Positions 35,330 through 46,180 of a DNA stretch of 64,000 nt are shown piece by piece. The first letter of the stretch is position 1. Each line of letters begins with the position of its first letter. The stretch is from positions 4,841,501-4,905,500 of the forward strand of contig JAWNZC010000419.1 of NCBI GenBank assembly GCA_035771165.1. Reading direction: 5' to 3'. The notes under the pieces are model-generated. The model saw only the letters and a program-made list of their open reading frames with translations, did no database searches and had not been told where the DNA came from. The DNA comes from Paragorgia papillata (taxonomy: Eukaryota > Cnidaria > Anthozoa > Scleralcyonacea > Coralliidae). The position numbers and the translations under genes are program-made.

Positions 35330-35630
35330 TCCAATTTTTGTAAAATAATTATAGATTTTCCAAGAATTGTTTAGATTTTTCAAAAATGTTATACTGTTTT
35401 TTTTAGAAATTTCATGGATTTTCCAAGAATTTTATAAATTTTTTAAGAATTTCATACATTTAAGAATTTAAAGTTTTTACAAACGTTTTCTAGATTTTCT
35501 AGAAATTTTATAAATTTTCCAAGAATTTTATAGATTTTCCAGATATTTTATGGATTTTTCAAAAAAATTTATAGATTTTCCAGAATTAATTTTATAGATT
35601 TTTCAACAATTTTATGGATTTTCAACGGAT
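35330..35630. repeat. Minisatellite of TTTTATAGATTTTCCAAGAA-type units
   Basis: About a dozen diverged copies of a 22-28-bp T-rich unit with the core GATTTTCCAAGAATTT. It abuts the TTAA element at 35,636, and a last unit (TGGTTTTCAAGAATTCATG) reappears on the other side at 36,443, so the element inserted into the minisatellite. Confidence 0.85.
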
Positions 35631-35635
35631 CTTAA

Positions 35636-36438
35636 AGTGTCACTAAGACGAAAAAATCGTCAGTCTTTTTTTGATCTTATCATAAAGTACATTTAAAATG
35701 AGGGTGAACGGCGTTTGTGGTTTGTCAATATCTCATCTCGTTCAAGAGATATTCACGTTTTGGCAATATGCAAATTTATGGCTGACGACGTCATGTACTC
35801 CAAACGAGCGAAATGAAAATCGTAAAATAAGGAATATCTCTGGAAATAAACAATAGAACGTGCTTAAACTTTGTATGCTTATAGTATCTAATAAAATACA
35901 CTTCTCTGTGGAGCTTTTGTGATTGCCATGGTAAGCGCATGCTCTCAGGTTACTCTAAACCTTAAAAAGGGAGTTATCATTTTTGCCTCATTGTTTAAAA
36001 ATAGATAGATTTAAACGTTTGAATTACAATGCCTACATAAGCCCTAATCGTCACATTTATTCGCTGGAGTAAACGCTACTTGATTGCTGATAAATAAGAA
36101 AATTTAATTTTATCATTGGATGGGGCCAGGAACCAGCAGTTTCCACGAAAACAACTAACGTTCCACAGTGAAACGTATTTTATTTAATACTATAGGCATG
36201 CAAAATTTGAGCACTTTCTATTGTTTATTTCTAGAGATATTCATAATTTTACGATTTTCATTTCGCTCGTTTGGAGTACATGACGTCATCAGCCATATAA
36301 TTTGCATATTTCAAAAACGTGAATATCTCTTGAACGAGATGAGATATTTACAAACCACAAACGCCGTTCATCCTCATTTTAAATCTACTTTATGATTATA
36401 TCAGAAAAAGACTGACGATTTTTCGTCTCAGTGACACT
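35636..36438. mobile_element. 803-bp foldback MITE flanked by TTAA
   Basis: TTAA at 35,632-35,635 and 36,439-36,442. Ends AGTGTCACTAAGACGAAAAA and the inverse with GTCTCAGTGACACT. Arms of about 280 bp pair through AATATCTC and GACGTCATGTACTCCAAACG. The centre (35,920-36,160) is unpaired. The first bases (AGTGT) match the start of the 24,806 element, suggesting a related transposase. Confidence 0.92.
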
Positions 36439-36629
36439 TTAATGGTTTTCAAGAATTCATGAATATTTAAACTTTAAAAAATCTTTTGCAAGTATTTTGG
36501 CAAAGTGTACGTGTACAGAATTTTTTAAGTGATGATCCATTGATCCTTTGGAAAAAAATTCTTGATATTTTTCAAACTGCTGAAATGGACCGAAAAACTG
36601 TTCTACTCGAGCGTGATTTGAACTCGTAC

Positions 36630-37103
36630 CTTTGGGAATTTTTTCTGTACTTTGTGGCTTTGCTGAAGGGAGGACTGCAGAAGATGACATTTCAGACGTC
36701 ATTGTGGTTTGTATCAGTATATTCAGTGATGGTGTTGTTAATAGAGGAACTGTGGTCATCATGATTTGAGTTGTGTATACATATACTGTAGACGAGCTTG
36801 GTTGTAGATTTGAATCAAATGCTTTCTCAAAAGTGAAGGTGCGAAATCTTCTCGTTCTTTCGTTGCTTTTTAAAGAGCCTTCGCGAGTGTTGTCAAGAAG
36901 GAAGATGGGAACATGGGGTACTGCTAGCCGTCTGGCTAGTTTCGTGTCGTTTTGGACAAACCTTAAAGCACTGTCTGTTCCAGAATCATAAAGAGACAGG
37001 TCTTTTACCCGTTTTTCAATCCATTTTCCAGTAGTTTCATTGCATAAACTGTAGTCATGAACACCAACAAACCAGTCAGGTGATGGATTTATCTTTGAAA
37101 TAG
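36630..37103 (-). CDS. Adhesion GPCR exon: C-terminal half of a Spondin_N domain plus Ser/Thr linker
   Basis: Acceptor TGGTGTCAG before 37,103; donor AAAG|GTACGA after 36,630; 474 bp, phase 1 at both ends. The start reads ISKINPSPDWFVGVHDYSLC, then GKWIEKRVKDLSLYDSGTDS, matching the most conserved block of Spondin_N (PSPDWF, the Cys, W-x-x-x-x-x-V-D-L, D-x-GTD). The first half of that roughly 190-residue domain is absent, and the phase-correct upstream exon is a cbEGF. The exon then continues into a basic and Thr/Ser-rich linker (TTQIMMTTVPLLTTPS...) ending PK before the HRM. An in-frame TAG just upstream at about 37,143 prevents extension. Confidence 0.8.
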
Positions 37104-37316
37104 CTGACACCAGAGGATAAATACTCTTCTGATACAACAACTAGTGTTTGTAACTAAAATTACAAGATCATAAAGGGACTTTTTCTCTTTCATTTCGTGA
37201 TTGTATATATTTTCCAACACGGTTGTTATTACTGTATACTCCAGAGAATAAACGGATAAAAGTCGAATCAATATTTTAAAAGATTATAACATATTAAAAG
37301 ATTATAACATATATAC

Positions 37317-37433
37317 CTGCACAGTTTATGCCATCTCCACTAAAACCAACATTACAGGTACACATGAATGATCCAACTGTATTGTTACAATACGCGTTTG
37401 AGTCACATGGGGTGCTGAGACATTCATTGATGT
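37317..37433 (-). CDS. Adhesion GPCR exon: cbEGF module (copy a1)
   Basis: 117 bp, phase 1 at both ends, acceptor CTTTAG, donor GTATAT. It encodes one complete calcium-binding EGF module: INECLSTPCDSNAYC, the Asx-hydroxylation pattern C-N-N-T-x-G-S-F-x-C, CTCNVGFSGDGINC. Its final G joins CT of the half-Spondin exon in frame. Confidence 0.9.
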
Positions 37434-37625
37434 CTAAAGTAACATTAGAAAGAAAACTTTGTTAATTTCCATTGAAAGTACCCAAAAAAATAATGGAATT
37501 ATTTCATTTCTTAAATTATTAAGCAAGAATTAGTACCAGGAAAACCCGGACAATTGAATCTTTGAAATTGCCAAAACAAACGTATGAATTTAATGTGTTA
37601 TTTCAATTTCTCAATTTGCATGCAG

Positions 37626-37745
37626 CTGTACAGTGAAAAGATCTCCACCAAAACCAGGATCACATATACAGATAAAAGATTCAATTAACTGTATTGTTAC
37701 AAGCTTCGCTTGAATGGCATGGTTTATTAAGACACTCGTTAACAT
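37626..37745 (-). pseudogene. Dead EGF exon (copy c1)
   Basis: Recognisable EGF words (VNECLNKPCHSSEACNNTVN) stop at an in-frame TGA, then the downstream half (FICICDPGFGGD) lies in another frame. Neither an AG acceptor nor a GT donor is in place. It sits between the living modules a1 and b1. Confidence 0.85.
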
Positions 37746-37860
37746 TCGAAATATGATAAAGAAAACATAATGTAAACGTGATAAAAATTTTTTCCTTAGT
37801 TTATAGAAATGAAGGTAAAACGTTTTTTGGCGATATTTTAAACGGTCGATACGCAGATAC

Positions 37861-37977
37861 CTGTACAGTTTATGCCATCTCCACTAAAGCCAGCATCACA
37901 TGTACAGTTGTACGATCCTACTGTTTTGTTACAAGTTGCGTTTGAATGACATGGATTGTATTGACATTCGTTGATAT
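37861..37977 (-). CDS. Adhesion GPCR exon: cbEGF module (copy b1)
   Basis: 117 bp, phase 1 both ends, acceptor ATTTCAG, donor GTATCT. Reads [20 protein letters not shown] then [17 protein letters not shown]: six Cys, N-terminal (D)INEC calcium motif and the Asx-hydroxylation pattern. Confidence 0.9.
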
Positions 37978-38017
37978 CTGAAATGAGAAAACAATAAAGA
38001 ATACAATTTCGACTTTA

Positions 38018-38039
38018 ATTATAATTATAATAATAATAA

Positions 38040-38070
<31 letters not shown>

Positions 38071-38104
38071 AAAAATAATAACAATAATAATAATAATAAT
38101 AATA
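38018..38104. repeat. AAT microsatellite (copy 1)
   Basis: ATAATAATA triplets with occasional AAAAAT interruptions, downstream of EGF copy b1. The matching tract at 39,486 sits at the same place in the next duplicated unit. Open frames through it encode Ile runs only. Confidence 0.95.
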
Positions 38105-38787
38105 GTAATAACATAGATTGCCTTAAATCGTGATTTATGAATCATATTGTGAAGTTTATTAATAATTTATGAACGCTTTCCAATCAAAGTTTAAACATAT
38201 ACGTCAAGTGCGTACTTCTGTAGACTCCATACAATTAGAGAAATAAAAATTATAATTACAACCACTAAAGGCATGTATACTCTTCTGATAAAACGACTAG
38301 TGTTTGTAACTGAAATTACAAGATCATAAAGGGACTTTTTCTGTTTCATTTTTCAGTTCGTGATTGTATATGTTATACAGAGCAATTAAGATACAATTGC
38401 AGTTTAGACTTTAATAATAATGATAATAATAATATAAATTGTCTTAAAACGTGTTTACTAAATTATATTGTGAAATTCATTAATAATTCTAATTCAGCGT
38501 TTTCCAATCAAATTTTTAAAGAATACGTCAGATGCATACTTCTGTAGACTCCATGCAATTAAAGAAATAAAAATTATAGGTAGTTACAACCACTATAGGC
38601 ATGTATATTCTTCTGATACAACCACTAGTGTTTCTAACTAAAATTTCAATATCATAAAGGAACTTTATCTTAATTTTTCAGTTCGTAATTATATATTTCA
38701 TAAAACATCGTCGTATATTCCTGTATACTCAATGGAATAAACGGATAAATATCGATGCAATATTTTAAAAGACCAATAAACATATAC

Positions 38788-38904
38788 CTGTACAGTATAT
38801 GCCATCGCCACTAAAACCAACATTACAGGTACACATGAATGATCCAACTGTATTGTTACAATATGCGTTTGAGTCACATGGGTTGCTGAGACATTCATTG
38901 ATGT
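38788..38904 (-). CDS. Adhesion GPCR exon: cbEGF module (copy a2)
   Basis: 117 bp, phase 1 both ends, acceptor CTTTAG, donor GTATAT. Reads INECLSNPCDSNAYCNNTVG then SFMCTCNVGFSGDGIYC. Nearly identical to copy a1, 1,471 bp away. Confidence 0.9.
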
Positions 38905-39095
38905 CTAAAGTAACATTAGAAAGAAAACTTTGTTAATTTCCATTGAAAGTACCCAAAACAATAATAGAATTATTTCATTTTTAATTTATTAAGCAAGAAT
39001 TAGTACCAGGAAAACCCAGACTAATGAATCTTTGAAATTGCCAAAACAAACGTATGAATTTAATGTGTTATTTCAATTTCTCAATTTGCATGCAG

Positions 39096-39213
39096 CTGTA
39101 CAGTGAAAAGATCTCCACCAAAACCAGGATCACATATACAGATAAAAGACTCGATTAACTGTATTGTTACAAGCTTCGCTTGAATGGCATGGTTTACTAA
39201 GACACTCGTCAAC
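39096..39213 (-). pseudogene. Dead EGF exon (copy c2)
   Basis: Same decayed module as c1, 1,470 bp away: VDECLSKPCHSSEACNNTVN is followed by a frame change before FICICDPGFGGD, and the splice acceptor and donor are missing. Decay therefore predates the duplication. Confidence 0.85.
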
Positions 39214-39330
39214 ATTCGAAATATGATAAAGAAAACATAATGTAATCGTGATACAAAGTTTTCCCTTAGTTTATAGAAATGAAGGTAAAACGTTTTTGGG
39301 CGATATTCTAAACGGTGGATACGCAGATAC

Positions 39331-39447
39331 CTGTACAGTTTATGCCATCTCCAATAAATCCAGCATCACATGTACAGTTGTACGATCCTGCTGTATTGTT
39401 ACAAGTTGCGTTTGAATGACATGGATTGTTTTGACATTCGTTGATAT
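39331..39447 (-). CDS. Adhesion GPCR exon: cbEGF module (copy b2)
   Basis: 117 bp, phase 1 both ends, acceptor ATTTAAG, donor GTATCT. Reads [20 protein letters not shown] then [17 protein letters not shown]. Near-copy of b1, 1,470 bp away. Confidence 0.9.
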
Positions 39448-39485
39448 CTTAAATGACAAAATAATAAAGATACAATTTCGACTTT

Positions 39486-39545
39486 AATTATAATTATAAT
39501 AATAATAATAATAAAAATAATAATAATAATAATAAAAATAATAAC

Positions 39546-39576
<31 letters not shown>

Positions 39577-39585
39577 GTAATAATA
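39486..39585. repeat. AAT microsatellite (copy 2)
   Basis: Counterpart of the 38,018 tract, slightly longer, within the second 1.47-kb unit. Confidence 0.95.
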
Positions 39586-40140
39586 TAGATTGCCTTAAAT
39601 CGTGATTTATGAATCATATTGTGAAGTTTATTAATAATTTATGAACGCTTTCCAATCAAAGTTTAAACATATACGTCAAGTGCATACCTCTGTAGACTCC
39701 ATACAATTAGAGCAATAAAAATTATAATTACAACCACTATAGGCATGTATACTCTTTTGATACAACAACTAGTGTTTGTAACTAAAATTACAAGATCATA
39801 AAGGAACTTTTCCGTTTCATTTGTGAAATTCATTAATAATTCTAGTTCAGCGTTTTCCAATCAAATTTTAAAAAAATACGTCAGATGCATACCTCTGTAG
39901 ACTCCATGCAATTAGAGAAATAAAAATTATAAGTAGTTACAACCACTATAGGCATGTATATTCTTCTGATACAACCACTAGTGTTTCTAACTAAAATTTC
40001 AATATCATAAAGGAACTTTATCTTAATTTTTCAGTTCGTAATTATATATTTCATATAACATCGTCGTATATTCCTGTATAGTCCAAGGAATAAACGGATA
40101 AATATCGATGCAATATTTTAAAAGACCAATAAACATATAC

Positions 40141-40257
40141 CTGTACAGTTTATGCCATCTCCACTAAAACCAACATTACAGGTACAGATGAATGATCCAA
40201 CTGTATTGTTACAATTTGCGTTTGAATCACATGGGTTGTTGAGACATTCAATAATGT
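40141..40257 (-). CDS. Adhesion GPCR exon: cbEGF module (copy a3)
   Basis: 117 bp, phase 1 both ends, acceptor CTTTAG, donor GTATAT. Reads IIECLNNPCDSNANCNNTVG then SFICTCNVGFSGDGINC. Third a-type copy, 1,353 bp from a2. It is the first of the clustered EGF exons in transcript order. Confidence 0.9.
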
Positions 40258-40365
40258 CTAAAGTAACATTAGAAAGAAAACTTTTTAACTTCCATTGATA
40301 ATACTCAAAAAATAATATAATTTATTCATTTTTAATTGATTAAGCAAGGATTAATAACAGGAAAA

Positions 40366-40412
40366 CCAAACCACCAAAACCTGGATCACATGTACAGATA
40401 AAGGAAATATTT
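40366..40412 (-). pseudogene. Remnant of a third dead EGF exon (c3)
   Basis: Only the C-terminal words survive (ICTCDPGF on the minus strand). Its position relative to a3 matches c1/a1 and c2/a2. Confidence 0.6.
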
Positions 40413-41304
40413 GTACACAAATAGGATTTTTATGTTTTCCATCTGTCGGTTTGTATTGTAAAAAAGTAATATAAATAACGTAATAACATGTGTAAAGATC
40501 CTGTGACTTGTTATCATGCATGCAGACTAACATAGCGTAACAGGAGGTCGGTCTTGCATAGGGTAGAGATAGAATATCAGCTACCCATATAGGGCATAGT
40601 GGCAACTCTGCTGTTATAGGATATTTTTTCCACGTGAGCTTCATGGTGTGCACAGCAAAAAATCGTTTTCTTAACAAGAAAAAAAATTCTTAAAACAAGA
40701 AATATTTTCTTATTGCAACAAAATAATTTCTTGATACAAGAAAAATTTGTAATCACAAGAAAGTATTTCTTACCGCAAGAAAAAAATTTCTTAACTAAGA
40801 AAAAAATTCTTGCTATAGGAAAAAAATTCTTGACTTAGAAAAAATTTTCTTGCCACAAGAAAAAAAATATTATGAGATAAAAATTTCTTAACATAAGAAA
40901 AAAAAATTATGTAAAGAAAATTGTGTTACTGTTTGATCGTTTTCACCTGACATGCTTTATTTATGATATCAAATATAAGATAAGTATTGTTGGCCACAAA
41001 AATGGAATCTATTTGCATTATGGCCCCCAGTTAATTCTAGTATGTAATAAGCATTATATTTATATCATAAAGCGAACCAAAGAAAGCTGCGGGGAGCCGC
41101 GCGAGTCTAACGCGAGTATCTCGTGATAACCCGTGAAACTGACCAAAGGGAACGCGGGCTAACGAGGTTCAAACTTTTACAATCGTCCATTGACCGTTGG
41201 AGCTTGGCGTTTAACTGATCAATAGTGGAATTTGTGGCTTGTATTTTATGATGTATTGCAAAGGAACTCGTTGTTTTTATCATTGTCTACTGTAGACGAG
41301 AAAT

Positions 41305-41321
41305 ATGTCAGATTGTAGAAG
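41305..41321 (+). CDS. Possible first coding exon of the 4.15-kb element
   Basis: ATG TCA GAT TGT AGA AG followed by GTAAGT: a short start exon (MSDCR...) with a strong donor, inside the CACAGC-bounded element and on the strand of the exons at 43 kb. Too short to prove; included for its position. Confidence 0.3.
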
Positions 41322-42069
41322 GTAAGTCATCTTTAATACGCAATTTAAATGTAGTGAATTTACTTATTAATATTTTTCAAGCTGATACAATCTTCTTATA
41401 GTTCTTACTAGTAAAACAGTAAAAATCCGCTAACAAGAACGTACGTTTTACCAAATCAGCCTGGGATAGGTTCTTATATTCTTATATAAATAAATTCTTA
41501 ATTTCAGCCTGAGGTTCTTATAGTTGAAGGTTCTTGTTAGCGGGTTTTTACTGTATTCAATCTTAAACTTTAAGCTTATATTCAAATGTTAATAACTCCA
41601 GTGATTCCTAATCAAGGGATTTGAAAGTCTCTAGTATTCCTGATGATGAATAAATCCTAGTCGAATCGTCCAAGCTATTAAAATTATTTAAAATTTACCG
41701 TGTATATTCTTTATATCACTGTATATTCTTTCACTGTATACAGTATATCATTAATTTAATATTAAGCTGGTTGGTTTAATTATTTAATACCATGTGTTTT
41801 GATATCTTCAACTCGACATCACATTTAACAGTAAGCTTATATATATAGTATTTGCAGTTACAGTGTAAACACTATCAAAAATATCTTTCAAAAATATCAA
41901 AAAAACTATCAATTTCTGTTTTTGTGTTTTTGTTCAGGGCAAGAACTCAGGGGTTACTGAGTACATGTAAAGGTTATTGTTGAGCCCCCTGTATATGATG
42001 TTATAAAGTTCAACATCAGGTAAGTGATGATCAGTTATTGGGCTATATTTTTTATATACTGAACAGGCT

Positions 42070-42290
42070 TAACCCTTTCACTACTAGACTTCGTCTCTCG
42101 ACGAGTAAAATAGTCTGGCATTAGCCAGAGAAAAATACATACTAGAAGGCCCCAACAGTAGTAAAATGGTTAATGAGATAGGTTTTGACTCTTTCACTAC
42201 TAGACTTCTTCTCTCAATGAGTAAAATCGTCTGGCGTTAGCCAGAGTAAAATCTAAAAGGCCCCAACAGTAGTGAAAGGGTTAAGGCTGG
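42070..42290. repeat. Two copies of a 100-bp CCCTTTCACTACT element
   Basis: TTAACCCTTTCACTACTAG near 42,070 ends with AACAGTAGTAAAATGGTTAA at about 42,173. A second copy runs to AACAGTAGTGAAAGGGTTAA at about 42,286. Inverted ends plus TTAA suggest tiny MITEs. Confidence 0.7.
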
Positions 42291-42599
42291 GTTTTTTTCT
42301 CAGGTAGTGAACAGGAGTGACTAGATGAGGTGACGTGACCAGCTCACTGGGCTAGCCCACCAAAGAATGTGAAATTACAGTATGTGAAGTCAATTGCCCA
42401 CCTCTGGGCTGCAAGCACTGCTACTGCATGCACTGCTACTGCATGCACTGCTACTGCTCATTGTTTGTAAGTTACACTATCTGTAGCCTTGTTCCCATGG
42501 CTCACTTTATTTAAAACAGCCAATCGTGTGCTCACCAAGCAAGCAACCAAACAATTTTCATGAGGTTATGTGATTTAAGGTCAATTGTATGAAATGCAC

Positions 42600-42835
42600 C
42601 TTCACATATCAGAAGCCCTGTATATATATATATATATATACAAAGTATAAAGTATAGTTTTACCTTAAAGCCTTCGGTACCAGAGGTTTCACCCTAAACG
42701 GGATCATATATATATATATATATACATACATACATACATACAGGGCATATCAGAAGCCCTGTATATATATACATACATACAGGGCTTCTGATATTATGCG
42801 AAGGTGCATTTCATATATATATATAGTATATGTAG
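42600..42835. repeat. Palindromic block with TA and TACA microsatellites
   Basis: GAAATGCACCTTC, CAGAAGCCCTG and TATATATA at the left are mirrored by ATACAGGGCTTCTGATAT and GAAGGTGCATTTC at the right, with CATACATA runs between. Another TA run lies at about 44,132-44,167. Confidence 0.8.
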
Positions 42836-43034
42836 GTGCATGATAATGCCAGTGAAATGTAATATTTGGTATGTACACTCGTTATCAGTTTTCTTAGAGC
42901 CTTTGAATAAATTTTTCTTATTATTTTATGAGTGTATACTACAGCACTGAATTACATTAAAATGCTGTCCATTAGTTTTATTTTTGTAGTTGTTTTACTA
43001 ACTGGGATATTGTTTGTTATTTTATCTTTTACAG

Positions 43035-43759
43035 GCACAAAAATTGTACATCTCCGTCAACATGTGTCAACAATTTTTGCAAGACTCAAATCTGCCCAAA
43101 ACACAATTGAGTTGATTCATGAACTGAAGGTAATGACTGTATTTGGTATATGGTGTATTTTCCCTAAACCAAGAGGGTATATAGAGGCCCAGCCATTTTT
43201 TGGCCAGTTTGGGATAAAAGAGTTAACTCTTTCCTGTCTGAATTGGTCTTTAGTATTTTATTCTGGCTAACCCCAGATGATTTTATTCATCTCTGGGGAA
43301 GCCCTCAGACAGGAATGAGTTATAAACTATCTCTCTAACTCTTTCCTGTCCGAATTGGTCTTTAGTATTTTATTCTGGCTAATGCCAGATGATTTTATTC
43401 ATCTCTGGGGAAGTCGTCACACAGGAATGAGTTAAACAAATCTTTTTCTTTCTTATTTTGAGGAATCATGAGGATGCAACTTCATTGATGGTGTACAACC
43501 AAGATTTTTGCTATGTCATTGTGGGAAAGCAACTAATATTCAAGACGGAAGCAGGGAAGTTTTTAGAAGCTGTTGTAGTATGTTTGTCATCAGTGATTCA
43601 CTTTATTTGTTGGATTTTGATTATCCTAAACAAAATGAAATTTGGATGACCATTTTGCAGATTTATGTTTTCAATGACAATTGCATACCAAAGGACATTG
43701 CGATTCTTGTTAATGCGATGTTAAAAGCATACAGGAAGTGTAAAGTGGAATCATGTTAA
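43035..43759 (+). pseudogene. Decayed multi-exon gene of the 4.15-kb element
   Basis: An exon-like piece at 43,035-43,129 (acceptor TTTACAG, donor GTAATG) reads TKIVHLRQHVSTIFARLKSA then QNTIELIHELK. A second piece from about 43,464 reads NHEDATSLMVYNQDFCYVIV then GKQLIFKTEAGKFLEA, and after a frame change MFVISDSLYLLDFDYPKQN then EIWMTILQIYVFND to a stop at 43,759. The end resembles C-termini of repeated invertebrate proteins with a 'YxLNxxYP' block, a similarity I recall but cannot verify. No catalytic motif is visible. Confidence 0.45.
43215..43437. repeat. Two copies of a 105-bp CTCTTTCCTGTC element
   Basis: GTTAACTCTTTCCTGTCTG...CAGACAGGAATGAGTTA is repeated directly about 118 bp later. 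The ends are inverted repeats. Similar in build to the pair at 42,070. Confidence 0.75.
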
Positions 43760-44130
43760 AGAACTGATGCGACTTGAACTTTTTTTATATATTACATAAC
43801 TTCTATGGTATAGTTTTCTGCACAGCCATATTATAAGTGCAGTGAATGTTATGTTATTTCACCTGCTTGTGGTTTTTAATTAATTTATGAAGCCTTTGGA
43901 AGTCACAAAAACATCACATGACATTCGAATACGGAATATCATTGATATTATAATGTACAGTATATACAGTGAAGAACGCCACCTTATGACTGCCCAGTTA
44001 GTATTACTTTGCTATCACACAACTTTTTTACCTTGAACAAAAGCACGCTACAGTCTTTCTTATATTTGATAACCATGTTGATTTAAGCAATGTACATGTT
44101 TATTCGACCAGATTTTTTGGCCACACACTG

Positions 44131-44170
<40 letters not shown>

Positions 44171-45189
44171 TGGGATTCCACTGCATGCAGAATGCAGGTA
44201 TATCTGTCATGCTTTTGCAACTTCAAAAAGCTTTATACACTTCATGCTAGACTGATGACATTTCCATGTTATTTTGTTTGTTTTAAAAAATTATAAGTAA
44301 TTTTAGTTATAATATAAATGTGCATGCAGTTTCCTATTTTTCTTACCATGTGAGCATGTAAATTATTTCCTTGCTATTTTTCTTATTTTTCAATAAAAAA
44401 ATAATCTTATAACAATTTGGTTTATTTTCTCAAAATAAGAAAATTTTGTTATTTCAAGAAATATTTTCTTGTTAAGAAAAAAACCTGAATTTTATTCTTA
44501 TTTTAAGAAATAATTTTCTTAGATTTTCTTAGTAAGAAAAAATTTCTTGCTATTCTCCCAAATAAGAAATTTCTTGTTTTAAGAAAAAAAATATCTTGAA
44601 ATAAGTTTTTTTTTTCTTGGTTAAGATTTCTTTTTCTTAAAACAAGAAAATAATTTTCTTATTTTAAGAAATAATTTTCTTAGATTTTCTTAGTAAGAAA
44701 AAATTTCTTGCTATTCTCCCAAATAAGAAATTTCTTATTTTAAGAAAAAATTTCTTAAAACAAGTTTTTTTTTTCTTAAAACAAGAAAGTGATTTTTTGC
44801 TGTGTGAGGAAGAATCCATTTTACTTGAATTTCGAACAAGTCAAGTTGATATTCGTGTTTTTTCTTTTCAATATAAGAATTCTTTTGAACATCAGTTTTA
44901 AAACTCTTTGCAGTTCACCGCCTTTTCACTTTGCTCTCGATCCAAATTAACACCCTGCCTACGCAGCACTCTACTTTTTTTACTCTCTGGTAGTAAGTTT
45001 TTCAAAAAATTACAACAAACAGAAACAATATAGGACATAACGGATGACGAGTGGTTATAGCATTTATGTATAGCTAGTAAGTCTTTTATATCTTGAAATA
45101 GTAAAATAGATAGATAACCTTCAATAATAGATAACATTGATTTACTGAAATAGCAGTAATATAACTAGTAAATTGGGACTAATTATAAT

Positions 45190-46180
45190 ACAAACTGAAA
45201 CGTGCCTAGTACGGCCAAGGCTTCAAAATATTACTTTTGATGGCATTTTTTGTTACAAGCAGGCAACCATGCTAAATCGTATCGGATAGTGTATACTTTG
45301 AAGGTGAGGGGTGTTGGCAGTCGTAATTATTGAGTTATATACTAAAATTTAGAGCTTTTTGAAAGCACAATGTGATGGATGGGATATCTGTAAAGTGCTG
45401 CCTATTTACGTTTGTGTTTTATTTGAATTGACTAATTCAGAATTCTATCCAATCAACGTGCCTGAAGTTCTGATTAGTCTAATTCGCATAACTCACAATC
45501 ATAAACAAACAAGAAACATAGCGCAAATTCGCCTAAATATAACACTTAGAAGAACAGCCACAACAATCTGAAAACTTTTTGTTACAAGCAGGCAACCACC
45601 ATATTAATGTAGCTTAGACATTCATCAAGATGACTAGGCAAGTTACCTTCCGTGTATCACGGGATAGAACTGTTGAACCGGTGAGTTAAATGTCTAAGGA
45701 TATTATGAGCAACACTATACTGTAGTACAAAAGCTCAGATTTATAACAGTAGATACATGGCGGTATCAGCAAACTACCAAAATAATACGAAGTAATTTAC
45801 GAATATGAGACTTTCCTAATAAATTTTTGACTCTTGGCAGGCTTACCTTTTCGTGGCTTTGCTTCGAAGTATCACATTTAGGTGTATTCACGCCATATTT
45901 CTTGTTTGTTTATGATTGTGAGTTATGCGAATTAGAATAATCAGAACTTCAGGCACGCTGATTGGATAGCATTCTGAATTAGCCAATTCAAATAAAACAC
46001 AAACGTAAATAGGCAACACTTTACCGATATCCCATCCATCACATTGTGCTTTCAAAAAGCTCTAAATTTTGGTATATAACTCAATAATTACGGCTGCCAA
46101 CACCCCTCACCTTCAAAGTATACACTATCCGATACGATTTAGCATGGTTGCCTGCTTGTGTTTTCGAGACACTTTTATCG
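45190..46180. mobile_element. Long inverted repeat (arms about 330 bp)
   Basis: GCAGGCAACCATGCTAAATC, GAAGGTGAGGGGTGTTGGCA and ACTCACAATCATAAACAAAC on the left arm (about 45,255-45,590) are mirrored on the right arm (about 45,850-46,165). A third, more diverged copy in right-arm orientation lies at 54,240-54,640. Frames inside (45,359-45,571) are not gene-like. Confidence 0.85.

Larger units (their letters stand above)
40651..44804. mobile_element. 4.15-kb DNA element with CACAGCAAAAAATC termini and AAGAAA-rich subterminal arrays
   Basis: The left end CACAGCAAAAAATCGTTTTC is mirrored at the right by GATTTTTTGCTGTG. Next to each end lies a 270-420-bp array of AAGAAAATTTTCTT-like palindromic units (40,670-40,920 and 44,385-44,790). 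The interior carries plus-strand exon-like pieces (see 41,305 and 43,035-43,759). No clear target duplication. The superfamily is not recognised. The whole unit sits in the 14.6-kb receptor intron. Confidence 0.7.

Noticed and set aside
37140..37271. Upstream extension of the Spondin_N exon to supply the missing half domain
   Set aside because: An in-frame TAG lies directly upstream, and only the acceptor at 37,103 matches the phase of the preceding EGF exon.
37918..39617. Poly-Ile ORFs at 37,918-38,145 and 39,399-39,617
   Set aside because: AAT microsatellites fused by reading through EGF exons past their donors.
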